NCBI RefSeq assembly: GCF_035920365.1
Contig: NZ_CP109150.1
Coordinates: 7,068,001 to 7,132,000, forward strand
Source of the DNA: Micromonospora sp. NBC_01740
GTDB lineage: Bacteria; Actinomycetota; Actinomycetes; Mycobacteriales; Micromonosporaceae
Reading direction: 5' to 3'
Length of the DNA stretch: 64,000 bases
In this document: positions 16,384-24,304 of the stretch, in pieces
Layout: each line of letters starts with the position of its first letter
Numbering within the stretch: the first letter of the stretch is position 1
Notes under the pieces: model-generated
Databases searched by the model: none
Told to the model about the DNA's origin: nothing
The model's input: the letters and a program-made list of their open reading frames with translations, nothing else
Program-made: the position numbers and the translations under genes

Positions 16384-17204
16384 CGCTGCGGATACTGGTC
16401 ACCAACGACGACGGGATCGCCGCGCCCGGCATCCAGGCGCTGGCGCGGGCGGCGGCGGACCGGGGCCTGGACGTGGTCGTCGCCGCGCCGCTGGAGGAGG
16501 CGAGCGGCACCAGCGCCGCGATGACCGCCGTGGAGCGCGACGGGCGCGTGGTGGTCCACGAGCACCCGCTGCCGGAGGTGCCGGGGGTGCCGGCGTTCGC
16601 GGTCGGCGGCTCCCCCGGCTTCATCGCGCTGATCGCCGTGCACGGCGCCTTCGGGCCGCCGCCGGCGGTGGTGCTCTCCGGCATCAACCGGGGCGCGAAC
16701 GCCGGACGCGCGGTGCTGCACTCGGGCACGGTGGGTGCGGCCTTCACCGCCGCCGCGAACGGCTGCCGGGCGATGGCCGTCTCGCTCGACGTGCTCTCGG
16801 CCGGGGAGGCCACGGCTGCCAGCGGGGGTGCCGCGGTGGCCGCCGCCGCCCGGGTACGCGACGCCGAGCGACACTGGCCGACCGCCGCCCGGGTCGCCCT
16901 GGACCTGCTGCCCCGGCTCACCGCCGGGCCGGTGGAGAGCGTGCTCAACGTGAACGCTCCGGACCTGCCGCACGGCCGGCTGCGCGGGGTGCGCCGGGGC
17001 ACGCTGGCCACCTTCGGCCAGGTGCAGATGACGGTGGCGGAGGCCGGGCACGGCTTCGTCCGCACGTCGCTGGAGGAGCCGGGGCAGGCCGTGCAGCCCG
17101 GCACCGACCTGGCGCTGCTGGCCGAGGGGTACGCCTCGGTGACGGCGATCCGCGCGGTCACCGAGGTGGCGGACGTCGACCTGTCGGGCCTCGGCGACAC
17201 CTGA
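16380..17204 (+). CDS. surE: 5'/3'-nucleotidase SurE
   Basis: A 274-residue metal-dependent phosphatase of nucleoside monophosphates, linked to stationary-phase survival. The metal site motif NDDG is at residues 9-12, and the SGINRGANAGRAVLHSGTVGAA block contains the conserved Ser/Asn ligands. The region around 140-165 has an Ala/Gly-rich insertion not typical of the family. The ATG overlaps the stop of the kinase gene by 4 nt, showing translational coupling. Confidence 0.92.
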   Translation: MTLRILVTNDDGIAAPGIQALARAAADRGLDVVVAAPLEEASGTSAAMTAVERDGRVVVHEHPLPEVPGVPAFAVGGSPGFIALIAVHGAFGPPPAVVLSGINRGANAGRAVLHSGTVGAAFTAAANGCRAMAVSLDVLSAGEATAASGGAAVAAAARVRDAERHWPTAARVALDLLPRLTAGPVESVLNVNAPDLPHGRLRGVRRGTLATFGQVQMTVAEAGHGFVRTSLEEPGQAVQPGTDLALLAEGYASVTAIRAVTEVADVDLSGLGDT

Positions 17205-17262
17205 GCGGCCCGCCTCCGACCTAGCGGCCGGAGCGGAACCGTCGACGACGGCGGGGGCGGGG

Positions 17263-17625
17263 TCAGGCGCCCGGGAGGACCTCGGGGGTGGGTGCGCCGG
17301 CGTAGTAGGGCTCGGGGGCGCCGAAGAGGCCGAGCAGGCCGGTCACCCAGAGCTGCCGGTGCACGAAGCGGCTCGGCTCGGTGACGACGAGCTTGACGCC
17401 GCTCACCTCGGCGGTCTGGAAGCCGGCGACCATCGCGCTGATGCCGACCGAGTCGATGAAGGTGACGAGCCGCATGTTCAGCTCGATCCGACCGGGGCGC
17501 CCCTTGGTCAGGACCTCGGCGATCGCCTCGCGCACCTCGTACGCGGTGTCGACGTCGATCTCACCCCGTGGGGCGATCTCGATGACACCACCGGGCAGGA
17601 CCGACTTCACGATCGACAGGCTCAC
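17263..17625 (-). CDS. STAS-domain anti-anti-sigma factor
   Basis: A 120-residue SpoIIAA/RsbV-like protein. The regulatory Ser lies in FIDSVGISAM; phosphorylation there by a partner anti-sigma kinase would block binding, and dephosphorylation frees a sigma factor. The C-terminus has a Pro/Ala-rich extension. GTG 17625 is preceded by GGAGG. No kinase or phosphatase partner lies next to it, so the target sigma factor is unknown. Confidence 0.88.
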   Translation of the reverse strand: MSLSIVKSVLPGGVIEIAPRGEIDVDTAYEVREAIAEVLTKGRPGRIELNMRLVTFIDSVGISAMVAGFQTAEVSGVKLVVTEPSRFVHRQLWVTGLLGLFGAPEPYYAGAPTPEVLPGA

Positions 17626-17953
17626 GCGAGCACCTCCACTCGCCCGTCCGACGGGCGCCTCATCAGTACGCGGGCCGCGACCGAGAGTATTCCTCTGACG
17701 GCCTCGGTCGCCACCCCTCGGGATGAGCAATTCGCGGATCAGGGCACAGCAAGTCGCCCTTATCCGAACTATTGACGTTTTGTCCGACCGACGATCAGCT
17801 GCCGCTGACACGTCGCGCCCCAGGGTAGCCGGCTCCCGCCGGCACCGCCCAACAGCCGGTCCCCCGGCGTGGCCCGTACCGCTTCGGCCCCGGGCCTTGC
17901 CCGTTCTGCCTAGCATCGGCTCGGAGACACGACTGCGACCGGGAGGACGATCG
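17626..17953. other. Divergent intergenic region
   Basis: It separates the STAS gene from the small lipoprotein gene. A TAGCAT at 17911-17916 is a plausible -10 for the rightward gene. A less GC-rich patch near 17750-17790 may hold the leftward promoter, but I could not match a stress-sigma consensus with confidence. No reading frame is supported. Confidence 0.35.
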
Positions 17954-18106
17954 ATGCTCAGGAGACTTGCCGCACTGGCCGGCGTCAGCGCGCTGTTGGC
18001 CCTCGTACTGGCCTGCGGGTTCGGCGGTGGCGGGGGCGACGATGACGACGACGACGGCGACGACGACTTCGCGCGGGGCGTGACCGTGGCGGTCGCCGTC
18101 CGCTGA
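17954..18106 (+). CDS. Asp-rich 50-residue lipoprotein
   Basis: A very short exported peptide. A basic start and Leu/Ala-rich hydrophobic core end in lipobox LVLAC near residue 21. The mature part has five Gly, then Asp repeats (DDDDDDGDDD) and a short tail. GGGAGGA at 17941-17947 is well placed before the ATG, and the codon pattern fits the genome. A lipidated, strongly acidic peptide on the outer membrane face could bind cations, but no function is known. Confidence 0.65.
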   Translation: MLRRLAALAGVSALLALVLACGFGGGGGDDDDDDGDDDFARGVTVAVAVR

Positions 18107-18276
18107 CACCGAGCCCGTGCGCCGCCCGCCGGCGTCACCTGGGCCGCCGCACCCGCAGCACGGGGGTTTGCGGAGCAGCCCCACGGGGCACAGGCGGAAA
18201 CGAGCGAACCGTCACACGCCGGTGCGACGCCGAAGTCGAAATGGCCGCCGGCTTCGGCCCCGAGGAGGTAACCACC

Positions 18277-18684
18277 ATGTTCGGAAGCAACCTGCTGGAC
18301 CGCCGCAGCAAGCCCGAGCGGATCACGGACCAGGCGTGGCAGCACCTGGTCTCGGCGGTCAGCTCCGCCAGCGACAGCGTCCGGGACACCGCCCGTTCGG
18401 CCCGCCGAGGCGGCTCCGGTCTCGCCGACGAGGCCGGCGACCTGGTGGGCTCGGCGGCGGACGAGGCCCGGCGCCGGGCCACCCAGGCCTTCGACGCGCT
18501 GGCCGGCCGCCGGCCGGCGCTGCCCTGGACGCTGCTGATCGGCGCCACGCTGGTCGGCGCGGCGATCGGCTGGGCCGCCGGCACCGCCGCGCGGGCCGCC
18601 GGCAGCCGGGGCGACCGGGCGATGGACGACATCGAGTTCGTCGACGTCGACCGACCCAACTCCCCCGTCGGCCTCGACGGCTGA
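18277..18684 (+). CDS. Small membrane-anchored protein, DUF883/YtxH-like
   Basis: A 135-residue protein. Residues 15-80 form a long amphipathic helix rich in Ala, Arg and Asp (SDSVRDTARSARRGG). A single membrane helix follows at about 83-107 with GxxxG-type small residues, then a short acidic tail. This layout resembles DUF883/YtxH stress proteins that sit at the membrane. GAGGAGGT at 18261-18268 fixes the start at 18277 rather than 18241. The function is unknown. Confidence 0.75.
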   Translation: MFGSNLLDRRSKPERITDQAWQHLVSAVSSASDSVRDTARSARRGGSGLADEAGDLVGSAADEARRRATQAFDALAGRRPALPWTLLIGATLVGAAIGWAAGTAARAAGSRGDRAMDDIEFVDVDRPNSPVGLDG

Positions 18685-18711
18685 CCGGTCCGGCACACGC
18701 TCGCGACGAAC

Positions 18712-18746
18712 GGGCCCCGGTCGACCATCGAGGTCGGCCGGGGCCC
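18712..18746 (+). terminator. Hairpin terminator
   Basis: A 15-bp stem with one G-T pair (GGGCCCCGGTCGACC and GGTCGGCCGGGGCCC) around a 5-nt loop, 27 bp after the membrane protein stop codon. Confidence 0.8.
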
Positions 18747-18948
18747 GCGCCTGTCTCAGGTGACGTGCCGCGACAGGCGGCCCGCCGTCGAGCGGCCCAC
18801 CGTCCCGCGGCCAGTCGTCGAGCGGCCCACCGACCTGCGGCTCACAGCCCTGATCAGAGGCTCGCGGCTCAACGGCCCGCGGCCGGCGGCTCACGGCCCG
18901 CGGCGAGCGGCCCTGCTTTGAAGGCTCGCGGCCCTTCGAAGAGCGGCT
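18747..18948. repeat. Degenerate GC-rich repeats in a convergent gap
   Basis: The gap contains irregular copies of a GCGGCCC/GCGGCTCA word, including two copies of GTCGAGCGGCCCACCG near 18788 and 18816. No gene or clear hairpin pair is seen beyond the terminator at 18712. It may be a decayed simple repeat. Confidence 0.45.
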
Positions 18949-19587
18949 TCAGAGGGCGGCGACGCTCGCCGGAGCCCGCTCCGCCCGGCTCAGGGCGCGC
19001 AGCACCGCCGGTTGCCCGTGCCGGCGTACGGCGAGACGGGCCAGCAGCGTCAGCACCGGGTCAACCGTCTCGGCCGGCAGTTCCGGGGTGGGCACGCCGA
19101 CGCTGACCGCGAGGTCGTCCGCGTGCACGACGAGTTCCATCAGCCGGGTGGCCAGGTAGTCGTCCAGGGTGAGCGACCACGGGCCACGGGCGACGTGCAC
19201 CACCCGATCGGACGGCTCCGCCGCCAGCACGTCCGTCAACTCGTGCAGCGTGGCGGCGCACCGGTCGACCAGAGCGGCCGGGCCGTCGGCGGCGAGGCCG
19301 TCACCGGCGCGGCGGATGGCGACGTTCACCGTGGCGTCGACCGGGGCGCCGAGCCAGGTGCCGCGCGCGTAGTGGTCGAGCAGCCCCACGGGGTCGCCGG
19401 CGGGGACGGTTGCGGCCAGCACGGCGGGGACGCCGAGCACCTGGCTGGCGAGGTGGCCGGCCAGGCCCCCCACGCCGAACGCGGGCAGGGCGCTCGGTTC
19501 GTTCCAGCGGGTTGCTACGGCGGGGTCGGCGAGCAGGTCCACCGCCGAACGCGCGGCGGTGAGGTAGGCCGTCCTGATCGGACTCAC
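18949..19587 (-). CDS. Maleylpyruvate isomerase N-terminal (MDMPI/DinB-like) domain protein
   Basis: A 212-residue soluble four-helix bundle protein. GVGGLAGHLASQVLG (with metal-ligand His) and LMELVVHADDLAVSV match the MDMPI N-terminal domain, whose relatives are mycothiol-dependent metalloenzymes. That fits an actinobacterium using mycothiol. The actual substrate is unknown. GTG 19587 is preceded by AAGGAGG; longer readings to 19920 are not protein-like. Confidence 0.8.
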   Translation of the reverse strand: MSPIRTAYLTAARSAVDLLADPAVATRWNEPSALPAFGVGGLAGHLASQVLGVPAVLAATVPAGDPVGLLDHYARGTWLGAPVDATVNVAIRRAGDGLAADGPAALVDRCAATLHELTDVLAAEPSDRVVHVARGPWSLTLDDYLATRLMELVVHADDLAVSVGVPTPELPAETVDPVLTLLARLAVRRHGQPAVLRALSRAERAPASVAAL

Positions 19588-19831
19588 GGAGGATCCCTCC
19601 TTCGACGGGCGAAGCTCCGAGCCTATGGCTTGCGGGGACACCGGCCCTCTCGGTGCGTGCCGGGTAACCCGCCTCCCCTCCCGGCCACGAACCGGAGGCG
19701 GTGCCGACCGGACCCGGGCAGCCGGAGCCCGTCCGCGCCGGTAGGAGACCCGGGCCGCCGGCCGCTCCGCACGACCGCGCACGTCCCGCCCCTGGTGGGG
19801 ACGGGGGTGCGCGGTCGGCGGAGCGCGGCGG

Positions 19832-22573
19832 TCAGCGGGCGGTGCAGGTGACGGTGGCCGGGGCGGTGTTCGCGCCGGTCGTACTGCCCAGGAAGCCGGC
19901 GGTGGCGGTGGCGCCCGCACCGAGGGCGCCGTTCCAGCCGGCGTTCCGGACGGAGACGGTCGCCCCGGTCTGGGTGTGGGTGCCGCCCCAGAGCTGGGTG
20001 ATCTGCTGACCGTCGGGGAAGGTCCAGCCCACCGTCCAGCCGGCGATCGCCGCGCTGCCGGCGTTGCGGACCACCAGCTCGCCCTGGAAGCCGCCCTGCC
20101 AGGAGCCGGTGACCCGGTACGTCGCCGTGCAACCGCTGGTCGGCGGCGGCGTCGTGGGAGGCGGGGTCGTGGGCGGCGGCGTCGTGGGAGGCGGGGTGGT
20201 CGGGGGTGGGCTGGTCGGAGGTGGCGTCGTCGGGGGCGGGGTGGAGGTGGTCGGCGTCGGGTCGGGCGTGCCGCCGAGCCGGTCCGCCACCAGGATGCCG
20301 CGGCCGTTGGTGCCGAGATAGACCCGGCCGTAGACCCGGGGGTCGCCGGTCAGTGCCTCGCCCGCGTTGCCGTACTGGTGCTGGTCGTCGTTGATCCGCA
20401 CCCAGGTCGCGCCGGTGTCGTCCGAGCGGTGCACGCCGGGCCGGCCGTCGACGGTGCCGAACAGGTACAGCGCCGGGTACGTCCGGCCGGGCGCGGCCTT
20501 GCCGAAGCCGACGTTGCCGGCGGTGCTCACCCCGGCCTGCTTGGTGAAGGTGGCCCCGGAGTCGGTGGAGCGCCACAGCCCGCCCTCGCCGGCCAGCCAC
20601 AGCTCGCCCTCCCTGCCGGGCAGTGCCTTGAACTTGACGTTTCCGGTGCTGGGCAGGCCGGCGGCGGCCGAGGCGGTGAAGCTCGCCCCGCCGTTGGTGC
20701 TGACGTAGAGCTTGCCGCCGCTGAAGCCGTAGAACTTGTTGGGGTCGACGCGGTCGGACTCGATCGTCGCGTTGGCCGGGATGCCCGTCGACGCGGTCCA
20801 CGAGTTGCCGAACCCGACCGAGTGCACCACCTGCTGGCCGGCGTCTCCCGGCGCCCAGACGAAGCGGCTGCCGTCGGCCGACGCGGCGACCGTGCCGCCG
20901 CTGTTGACGCCGGACGGCTCGCTGCCCTGGAACCAGTTGGCGCCGCCGTCGGTGGAGAACGCGACGTGGCTGTCGTTGGGGCGGTCCGCGTCGGTGAAGT
21001 TGCCGGCGCGCACCATCACGGCCGGCTTCGTTTCGGCGTAGTCCAGGCTGGTGGTGCTGGTGAAGGTGGGCTGGGTGAACAGCATCGGCGGCACGGCGTC
21101 CAGGTCGGTGTGCCGGAAGCCGCCGATGTCGCCGAGCGCGCTGACCAGCGGCGCCCCGGAGGGCGGGCTGACCAGGTCGAGCACCGCGGTCTCCTCCAGG
21201 CCCCTGACCATGGGCTTGATGGTGAACTGGCCGCCGGTGTCCCACTTGGTGAGGTCGGTGCTGCCGTAGATGGTGGCGCCGGTGCCGTACATGAAGCGGT
21301 TGCTGTCGTGCGGGTCGATCTCGACCGACTCGTTCATCCAGCCCAGCTTCGGGGTCTCCTCCGGCGGGGCGGGGTTGCTGCCGAAGGTCAGCCACGGCAC
21401 CGAGCTGACGTCCATGGTGTAGCGCTTGGACCTGTTGGGGTAGCTGGTGAAGTCCCAGATCCGGGTCCAGGTGGCTCCCCCGTCGGTGCTGCGCCAGAAG
21501 ATCGCGTCCGGCCACCAGGAGATCTGGGTGGCCACCATGAGGGTGTTCGGCTTCTGCCGGTCGATGGTGAGGCCGCTGTAGCCGAAGTACGCGTCGGTGC
21601 TGGTGGACGGGACCGGGCTGATCCGCGTCCACGCGCCGGTGGCGCGGCTGAACTTCCAGACGTCGCCCTTACCGCCGTCGTACGGGCCGCCGGTGTCGCT
21701 GGTGGCGATGTAGAGGAAGCCGCCCACCGGGTCGACGACGCCCTTGTGCGCCAGGTAGCCGGTCGGCTGCCCCGCGATCCGCTCCCAGGTGGCGCCGCCG
21801 TTCGTGCTGCGGTAGACCGGGTTCTCCTTATCGGCCACACCGACGTAGATCGTCTGCGTGGCGGTGCTGGCCGTACCGGTGCTCTTGTCGAAGCTGACCC
21901 AGGTCAGGCCCTGGTTCTGGCCGTTGTAGCCGTTCGGGTCGCTCGGGTCGGCCCGGTAGTTGCCGACGTTGGGGAAGTTGGTCACCTTCGCCCAGGTCGC
22001 CCCGAAGTCGGTGCTGCGCCACAGGCCGTTGCCGCCCTCGGCGCCGTAGTACAGGATGCTGTTCCGGTTGGGGTCGACGGCGAGCCGCTCGCCCATGCCC
22101 CGGCCGGGCATGTTCCCGCCGTTCTTGAACGGCAGCTCGGTGACCTGCCAGGTGGCGCCCTTGTCGGCCGAGCGGAGGATGGCGCCGTTGTTCGGGTCCC
22201 AGTCGTTGGTGTACATCCCGACGGCCGCGTAGACGCGGTTGGTCTGCACCGGGTCCGTGGCGACGCTGACCACGCCGTTCCAGCCCCACTTGTCCTCGCC
22301 GACCCAGTCCAGCAGCGGCGTCCAGGACTGCGTGGCCTGCGTCCACCGGTACATCCCGCCGATGTCCGTGCGGGCGTAGATCAGGTTCTTCTCGGTGGGG
22401 TTGAAGACGATGCCGGGGACGAAGCCGCCGCCGTCGATCCGGACGTTCTTCCAGGTGTACGGCTCGGCGGCGGCTGCGGCGGTGGGCGCGCCGGCCGCGG
22501 TGAACGGTGCCGCCACGACGGCCGCGGCGACGATCAGCGCGGACACGACCGCGCCGGCGTAACTTCTGCGCAT
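19832..22573 (-). CDS. Secreted GH74 xyloglucanase with C-terminal CBM2
   Basis: A 913-residue extracellular enzyme. Signal peptide is at 1 to about 36. The GH74 tandem beta-propeller has repeated W-x-x-STD-G-ATW modules; the probable catalytic acids are Asp70 in ARTDIGGMYRW and the Asp in GDIGGFRHTD. A Thr/Pro-rich linker of TPPP repeats joins a C-terminal family 2 cellulose-binding module (SGCTATYRVTGSWQGGF, paired Cys). GH74 enzymes cut the glucan backbone of xyloglucan. GGAAGGAA precedes ATG 22573. A CebR-like box at 22739 lies 166 bp upstream, so induction by cello-oligosaccharides is likely. Confidence 0.93.
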   Translation of the reverse strand: MRRSYAGAVVSALIVAAAVVAAPFTAAGAPTAAAAAEPYTWKNVRIDGGGFVPGIVFNPTEKNLIYARTDIGGMYRWTQATQSWTPLLDWVGEDKWGWNGVVSVATDPVQTNRVYAAVGMYTNDWDPNNGAILRSADKGATWQVTELPFKNGGNMPGRGMGERLAVDPNRNSILYYGAEGGNGLWRSTDFGATWAKVTNFPNVGNYRADPSDPNGYNGQNQGLTWVSFDKSTGTASTATQTIYVGVADKENPVYRSTNGGATWERIAGQPTGYLAHKGVVDPVGGFLYIATSDTGGPYDGGKGDVWKFSRATGAWTRISPVPSTSTDAYFGYSGLTIDRQKPNTLMVATQISWWPDAIFWRSTDGGATWTRIWDFTSYPNRSKRYTMDVSSVPWLTFGSNPAPPEETPKLGWMNESVEIDPHDSNRFMYGTGATIYGSTDLTKWDTGGQFTIKPMVRGLEETAVLDLVSPPSGAPLVSALGDIGGFRHTDLDAVPPMLFTQPTFTSTTSLDYAETKPAVMVRAGNFTDADRPNDSHVAFSTDGGANWFQGSEPSGVNSGGTVAASADGSRFVWAPGDAGQQVVHSVGFGNSWTASTGIPANATIESDRVDPNKFYGFSGGKLYVSTNGGASFTASAAAGLPSTGNVKFKALPGREGELWLAGEGGLWRSTDSGATFTKQAGVSTAGNVGFGKAAPGRTYPALYLFGTVDGRPGVHRSDDTGATWVRINDDQHQYGNAGEALTGDPRVYGRVYLGTNGRGILVADRLGGTPDPTPTTSTPPPTTPPPTSPPPTTPPPTTPPPTTPPPTTPPPTSGCTATYRVTGSWQGGFQGELVVRNAGSAAIAGWTVGWTFPDGQQITQLWGGTHTQTGATVSVRNAGWNGALGAGATATAGFLGSTTGANTAPATVTCTAR

Positions 22574-22738
22574 CTGCGGTTCCTTCCGGGTTCGGACGCC
22601 GGGAGCCGACGTGGAGACGGCCGGACCCGGCAACGGGTACGTGCGGAATCGCGCCGGAGCTGCCCTGGCTCCGGTCATCGGCGCGACGGCTCCCGCACCC
22701 GAGGAACGCGCTTACCCTAACCGATCCGACCGGCCGCC

Positions 22739-22752
22739 TGGAAGCGCTCCCA
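22739..22752 (-). promoter_or_regulatory. CebR/CelR-like operator
   Basis: TGGAAGCGCTCCCA differs by one base from the known 14-bp palindrome TGGGAGCGCTCCCA bound by the LacI-family cellulose repressors CebR and CelR. It lies upstream of the GH74 gene, a plausible target. Confidence 0.75.
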
Positions 22753-22760
22753 AGGGTCAC

Positions 22761-22793
22761 CCGGGCGGGGTGAGGGGCCCTCACCCCGCCCGG
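22761..22793 (+). promoter_or_regulatory. Palindromic box, copy 1, upstream of the BON gene
   Basis: A perfect 16-1-16 palindrome whose centre is GGGGTGAGGGG-CCCTCACCCC. It ends 60 bp before the BON start. Its core matches boxes at 23567 and 27366. Position near a likely -35 suggests a regulator site; a hairpin role cannot be excluded. Confidence 0.6.
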
Positions 22794-22853
22794 CGCCAGG
22801 ATCGGTCCCGGCGAACCCGTGCGCACCGGCAGCTATCCCGTGAGGAGTGACAG

Positions 22854-23540
22854 ATGGCCATCGAAACGATCAGCCGTACCGACCAGGACATCCAGTCGGC
22901 CGTCCTCGACGAGCTGACCTGGGAACCCCGGGTACGGCCGCACGAGATCGGCGTGACGGTCGCCGAGGGCGTGGTCACCCTGACCGGCCGGGTGGACAGC
23001 TACGCCAAGAAGTGGGCCGCCGAGCGGGCGGCGCACCGGGTGGCGCGCGTCCGGGCGGTCGCCAACGACCTGGCGGTACGCCTGGGCACCGGCGCGGAAC
23101 GCGCCGACCCGGACATCGCCGCCGCGGCCGGGCACACGCTGGAGTGGGACGCGTTCGTGCCCCTGGAGCAGCTCGACGTGACCGTCTCGCACGGCTGGGT
23201 CACGCTGCACGGCGAGGTGGACTGGGAGTACCAGCGTCGCGCCGCCGAGCGCGCCGTGGCCCGGCTGACCGGCGTACGCGGGGTCAGCAACGGCATCACC
23301 GTCCGCCCGGACACCCGGCCGGACGGGCACGACCTGGCGGTACGGATCGTCGACGCGCTGGCCCGCAACGGGGCCACCGAGGCGGAGCGGATCACCGTCC
23401 GGGTGCACGGCGACACCGTGCTGCTCGGCGGGCTGGTCCACTCGATGCCGGAGCGGGCCGAGGTGGAACGGACCGTCTGGTGCGCGCCGGGCATCCGCGA
23501 GGTGCAGAACCACATCGCGGTCGCCCCGGTGCTGGGCTGA
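22854..23540 (+). CDS. Triple BON-domain protein
   Basis: A 228-residue soluble protein with three BON domains (about residues 12-75, 80-150 and 155-225). Each has a helix followed by the V-x-V-x-x-G-x-V-x-L-x-G strand pair (GVTVAEGVVTLTGRVDS; VTVSHGWVTLHGEVDW; VRVHGDTVLLGGLVHS). BON domains of the OsmY type bind membranes or protect envelopes under stress. There is no signal peptide, so it is probably cytoplasmic. The box at 22761 and the neighbouring DsbA and LuxR genes suggest a stress regulon. Confidence 0.88.
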   Translation: MAIETISRTDQDIQSAVLDELTWEPRVRPHEIGVTVAEGVVTLTGRVDSYAKKWAAERAAHRVARVRAVANDLAVRLGTGAERADPDIAAAAGHTLEWDAFVPLEQLDVTVSHGWVTLHGEVDWEYQRRAAERAVARLTGVRGVSNGITVRPDTRPDGHDLAVRIVDALARNGATEAERITVRVHGDTVLLGGLVHSMPERAEVERTVWCAPGIREVQNHIAVAPVLG

Positions 23541-23560
23541 GCCGGGCGCCGGACCACCCG

Positions 23561-23587
23561 GACGGGGTGAGCCACCCTCACCCCGTC
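23561..23587 (+). promoter_or_regulatory. Palindromic box, copy 2, upstream of the DsbA-like gene
   Basis: An 11-5-11 palindrome, GACGGGGTGAG-CCACC-CTCACCCCGTC, 36 bp before the DsbA-like start. The central 21 positions match copy 1 at 18 positions. CAGGCT follows at a distance suited to a -10. Confidence 0.6.
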
Positions 23588-23623
23588 ACGGAGCAGGCTG
23601 GGAGACATGACTGAGGTGACCCG

Positions 23624-24169
23624 ATGACCACTCCACTCCAGGTCACCGCCCGCCTGCGGACCCCGGTGACCGGGCACGACAACGTCCGCGGGCCGGTGGA
23701 CGCGCCGGTGACCATCGTCGAGTACGCCGACTTCCAGTGCCGGTTCTGCGGAGCCGCGTACGCGAACCTGCGGGAGCTGCTGCGACAGCGGGCCGACACG
23801 GTGCGGCTGGTGTACCGGCACTTCCCCATCACCAACATGCACCCGTACGCGGAGCAGGCCGCCGAGGCGGCCGAGGCGGCCGGCCGGCGCGGGCAGTTCT
23901 GGGCGATGCACGACTGGCTCTACGAGCACCAGGACCAGCTCGACCCCGTGCACCTGTCGCTCGGCGTGGAGCAGCTCGGCCTGCCCGCCGACGAGGTCGC
24001 CGCGGAGGTGAAGCGGCAGGCGCACGGCGACCGGGTGCGGCGGGACTTCGTGGGCGGCATCCGCAGCGGCGTCCACGCCACCCCGACCCTGTTCGTCAAC
24101 GGCACCCGCCACGACGGCGACTACGACCTGGCGGACCTCCTGACGGCCGTCGACGCCGCCACCCCGTAA
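23624..24169 (+). CDS. DsbA-like thioredoxin-fold oxidoreductase
   Basis: A 181-residue DsbA-family protein (thioredoxin_4 type). Active site CRFC has Cys39 and Cys42, the helical insertion spans about 65-145, and the cis-Pro loop is HATPTLFVNG. Unlike secreted DsbA it has no signal peptide, so it probably acts in the cytoplasm, perhaps with mycothiol or as a stress-response disulfide reductase. It follows the BON gene with its own promoter box at 23561. Confidence 0.88.
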   Translation: MTTPLQVTARLRTPVTGHDNVRGPVDAPVTIVEYADFQCRFCGAAYANLRELLRQRADTVRLVYRHFPITNMHPYAEQAAEAAEAAGRRGQFWAMHDWLYEHQDQLDPVHLSLGVEQLGLPADEVAAEVKRQAHGDRVRRDFVGGIRSGVHATPTLFVNGTRHDGDYDLADLLTAVDAATP

Positions 24170-24190
24170 CCCCCCTCCCCGCCCGCTCCC

Positions 24191-24265
24191 GTCGATCATG
24201 CAGTTCTGGTGCCCCGCAAATGGGGCGGCAGAGGGCAGTTCGCCCACCACAACTGCATGATCGAC
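24191..24265. repeat. Intergenic palindromic element, copy 2 (GATCATG core)
   Basis: 20-bp inverted arms with one mismatch, GTCGATCATGCAGTTCTGGT at 24191-24210 and 24246-24265. The 35-nt spacer contains a small hairpin (GCCCC-GCAAAT-GGGGC). It lies between convergent genes, as copy 1 does. Confidence 0.8.
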
Positions 24266-24304
24266 GCGGTGGAGGGGCGGAGGGACGGGGCGAGGTGGGG
24301 TGGG

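Noticed and set aside
17626..18894. Leftward open frame extending the STAS gene upstream to 18894
   Set aside because: Sequence beyond the GTG at 17625 is low complexity and crosses two rightward genes with good ribosome sites.
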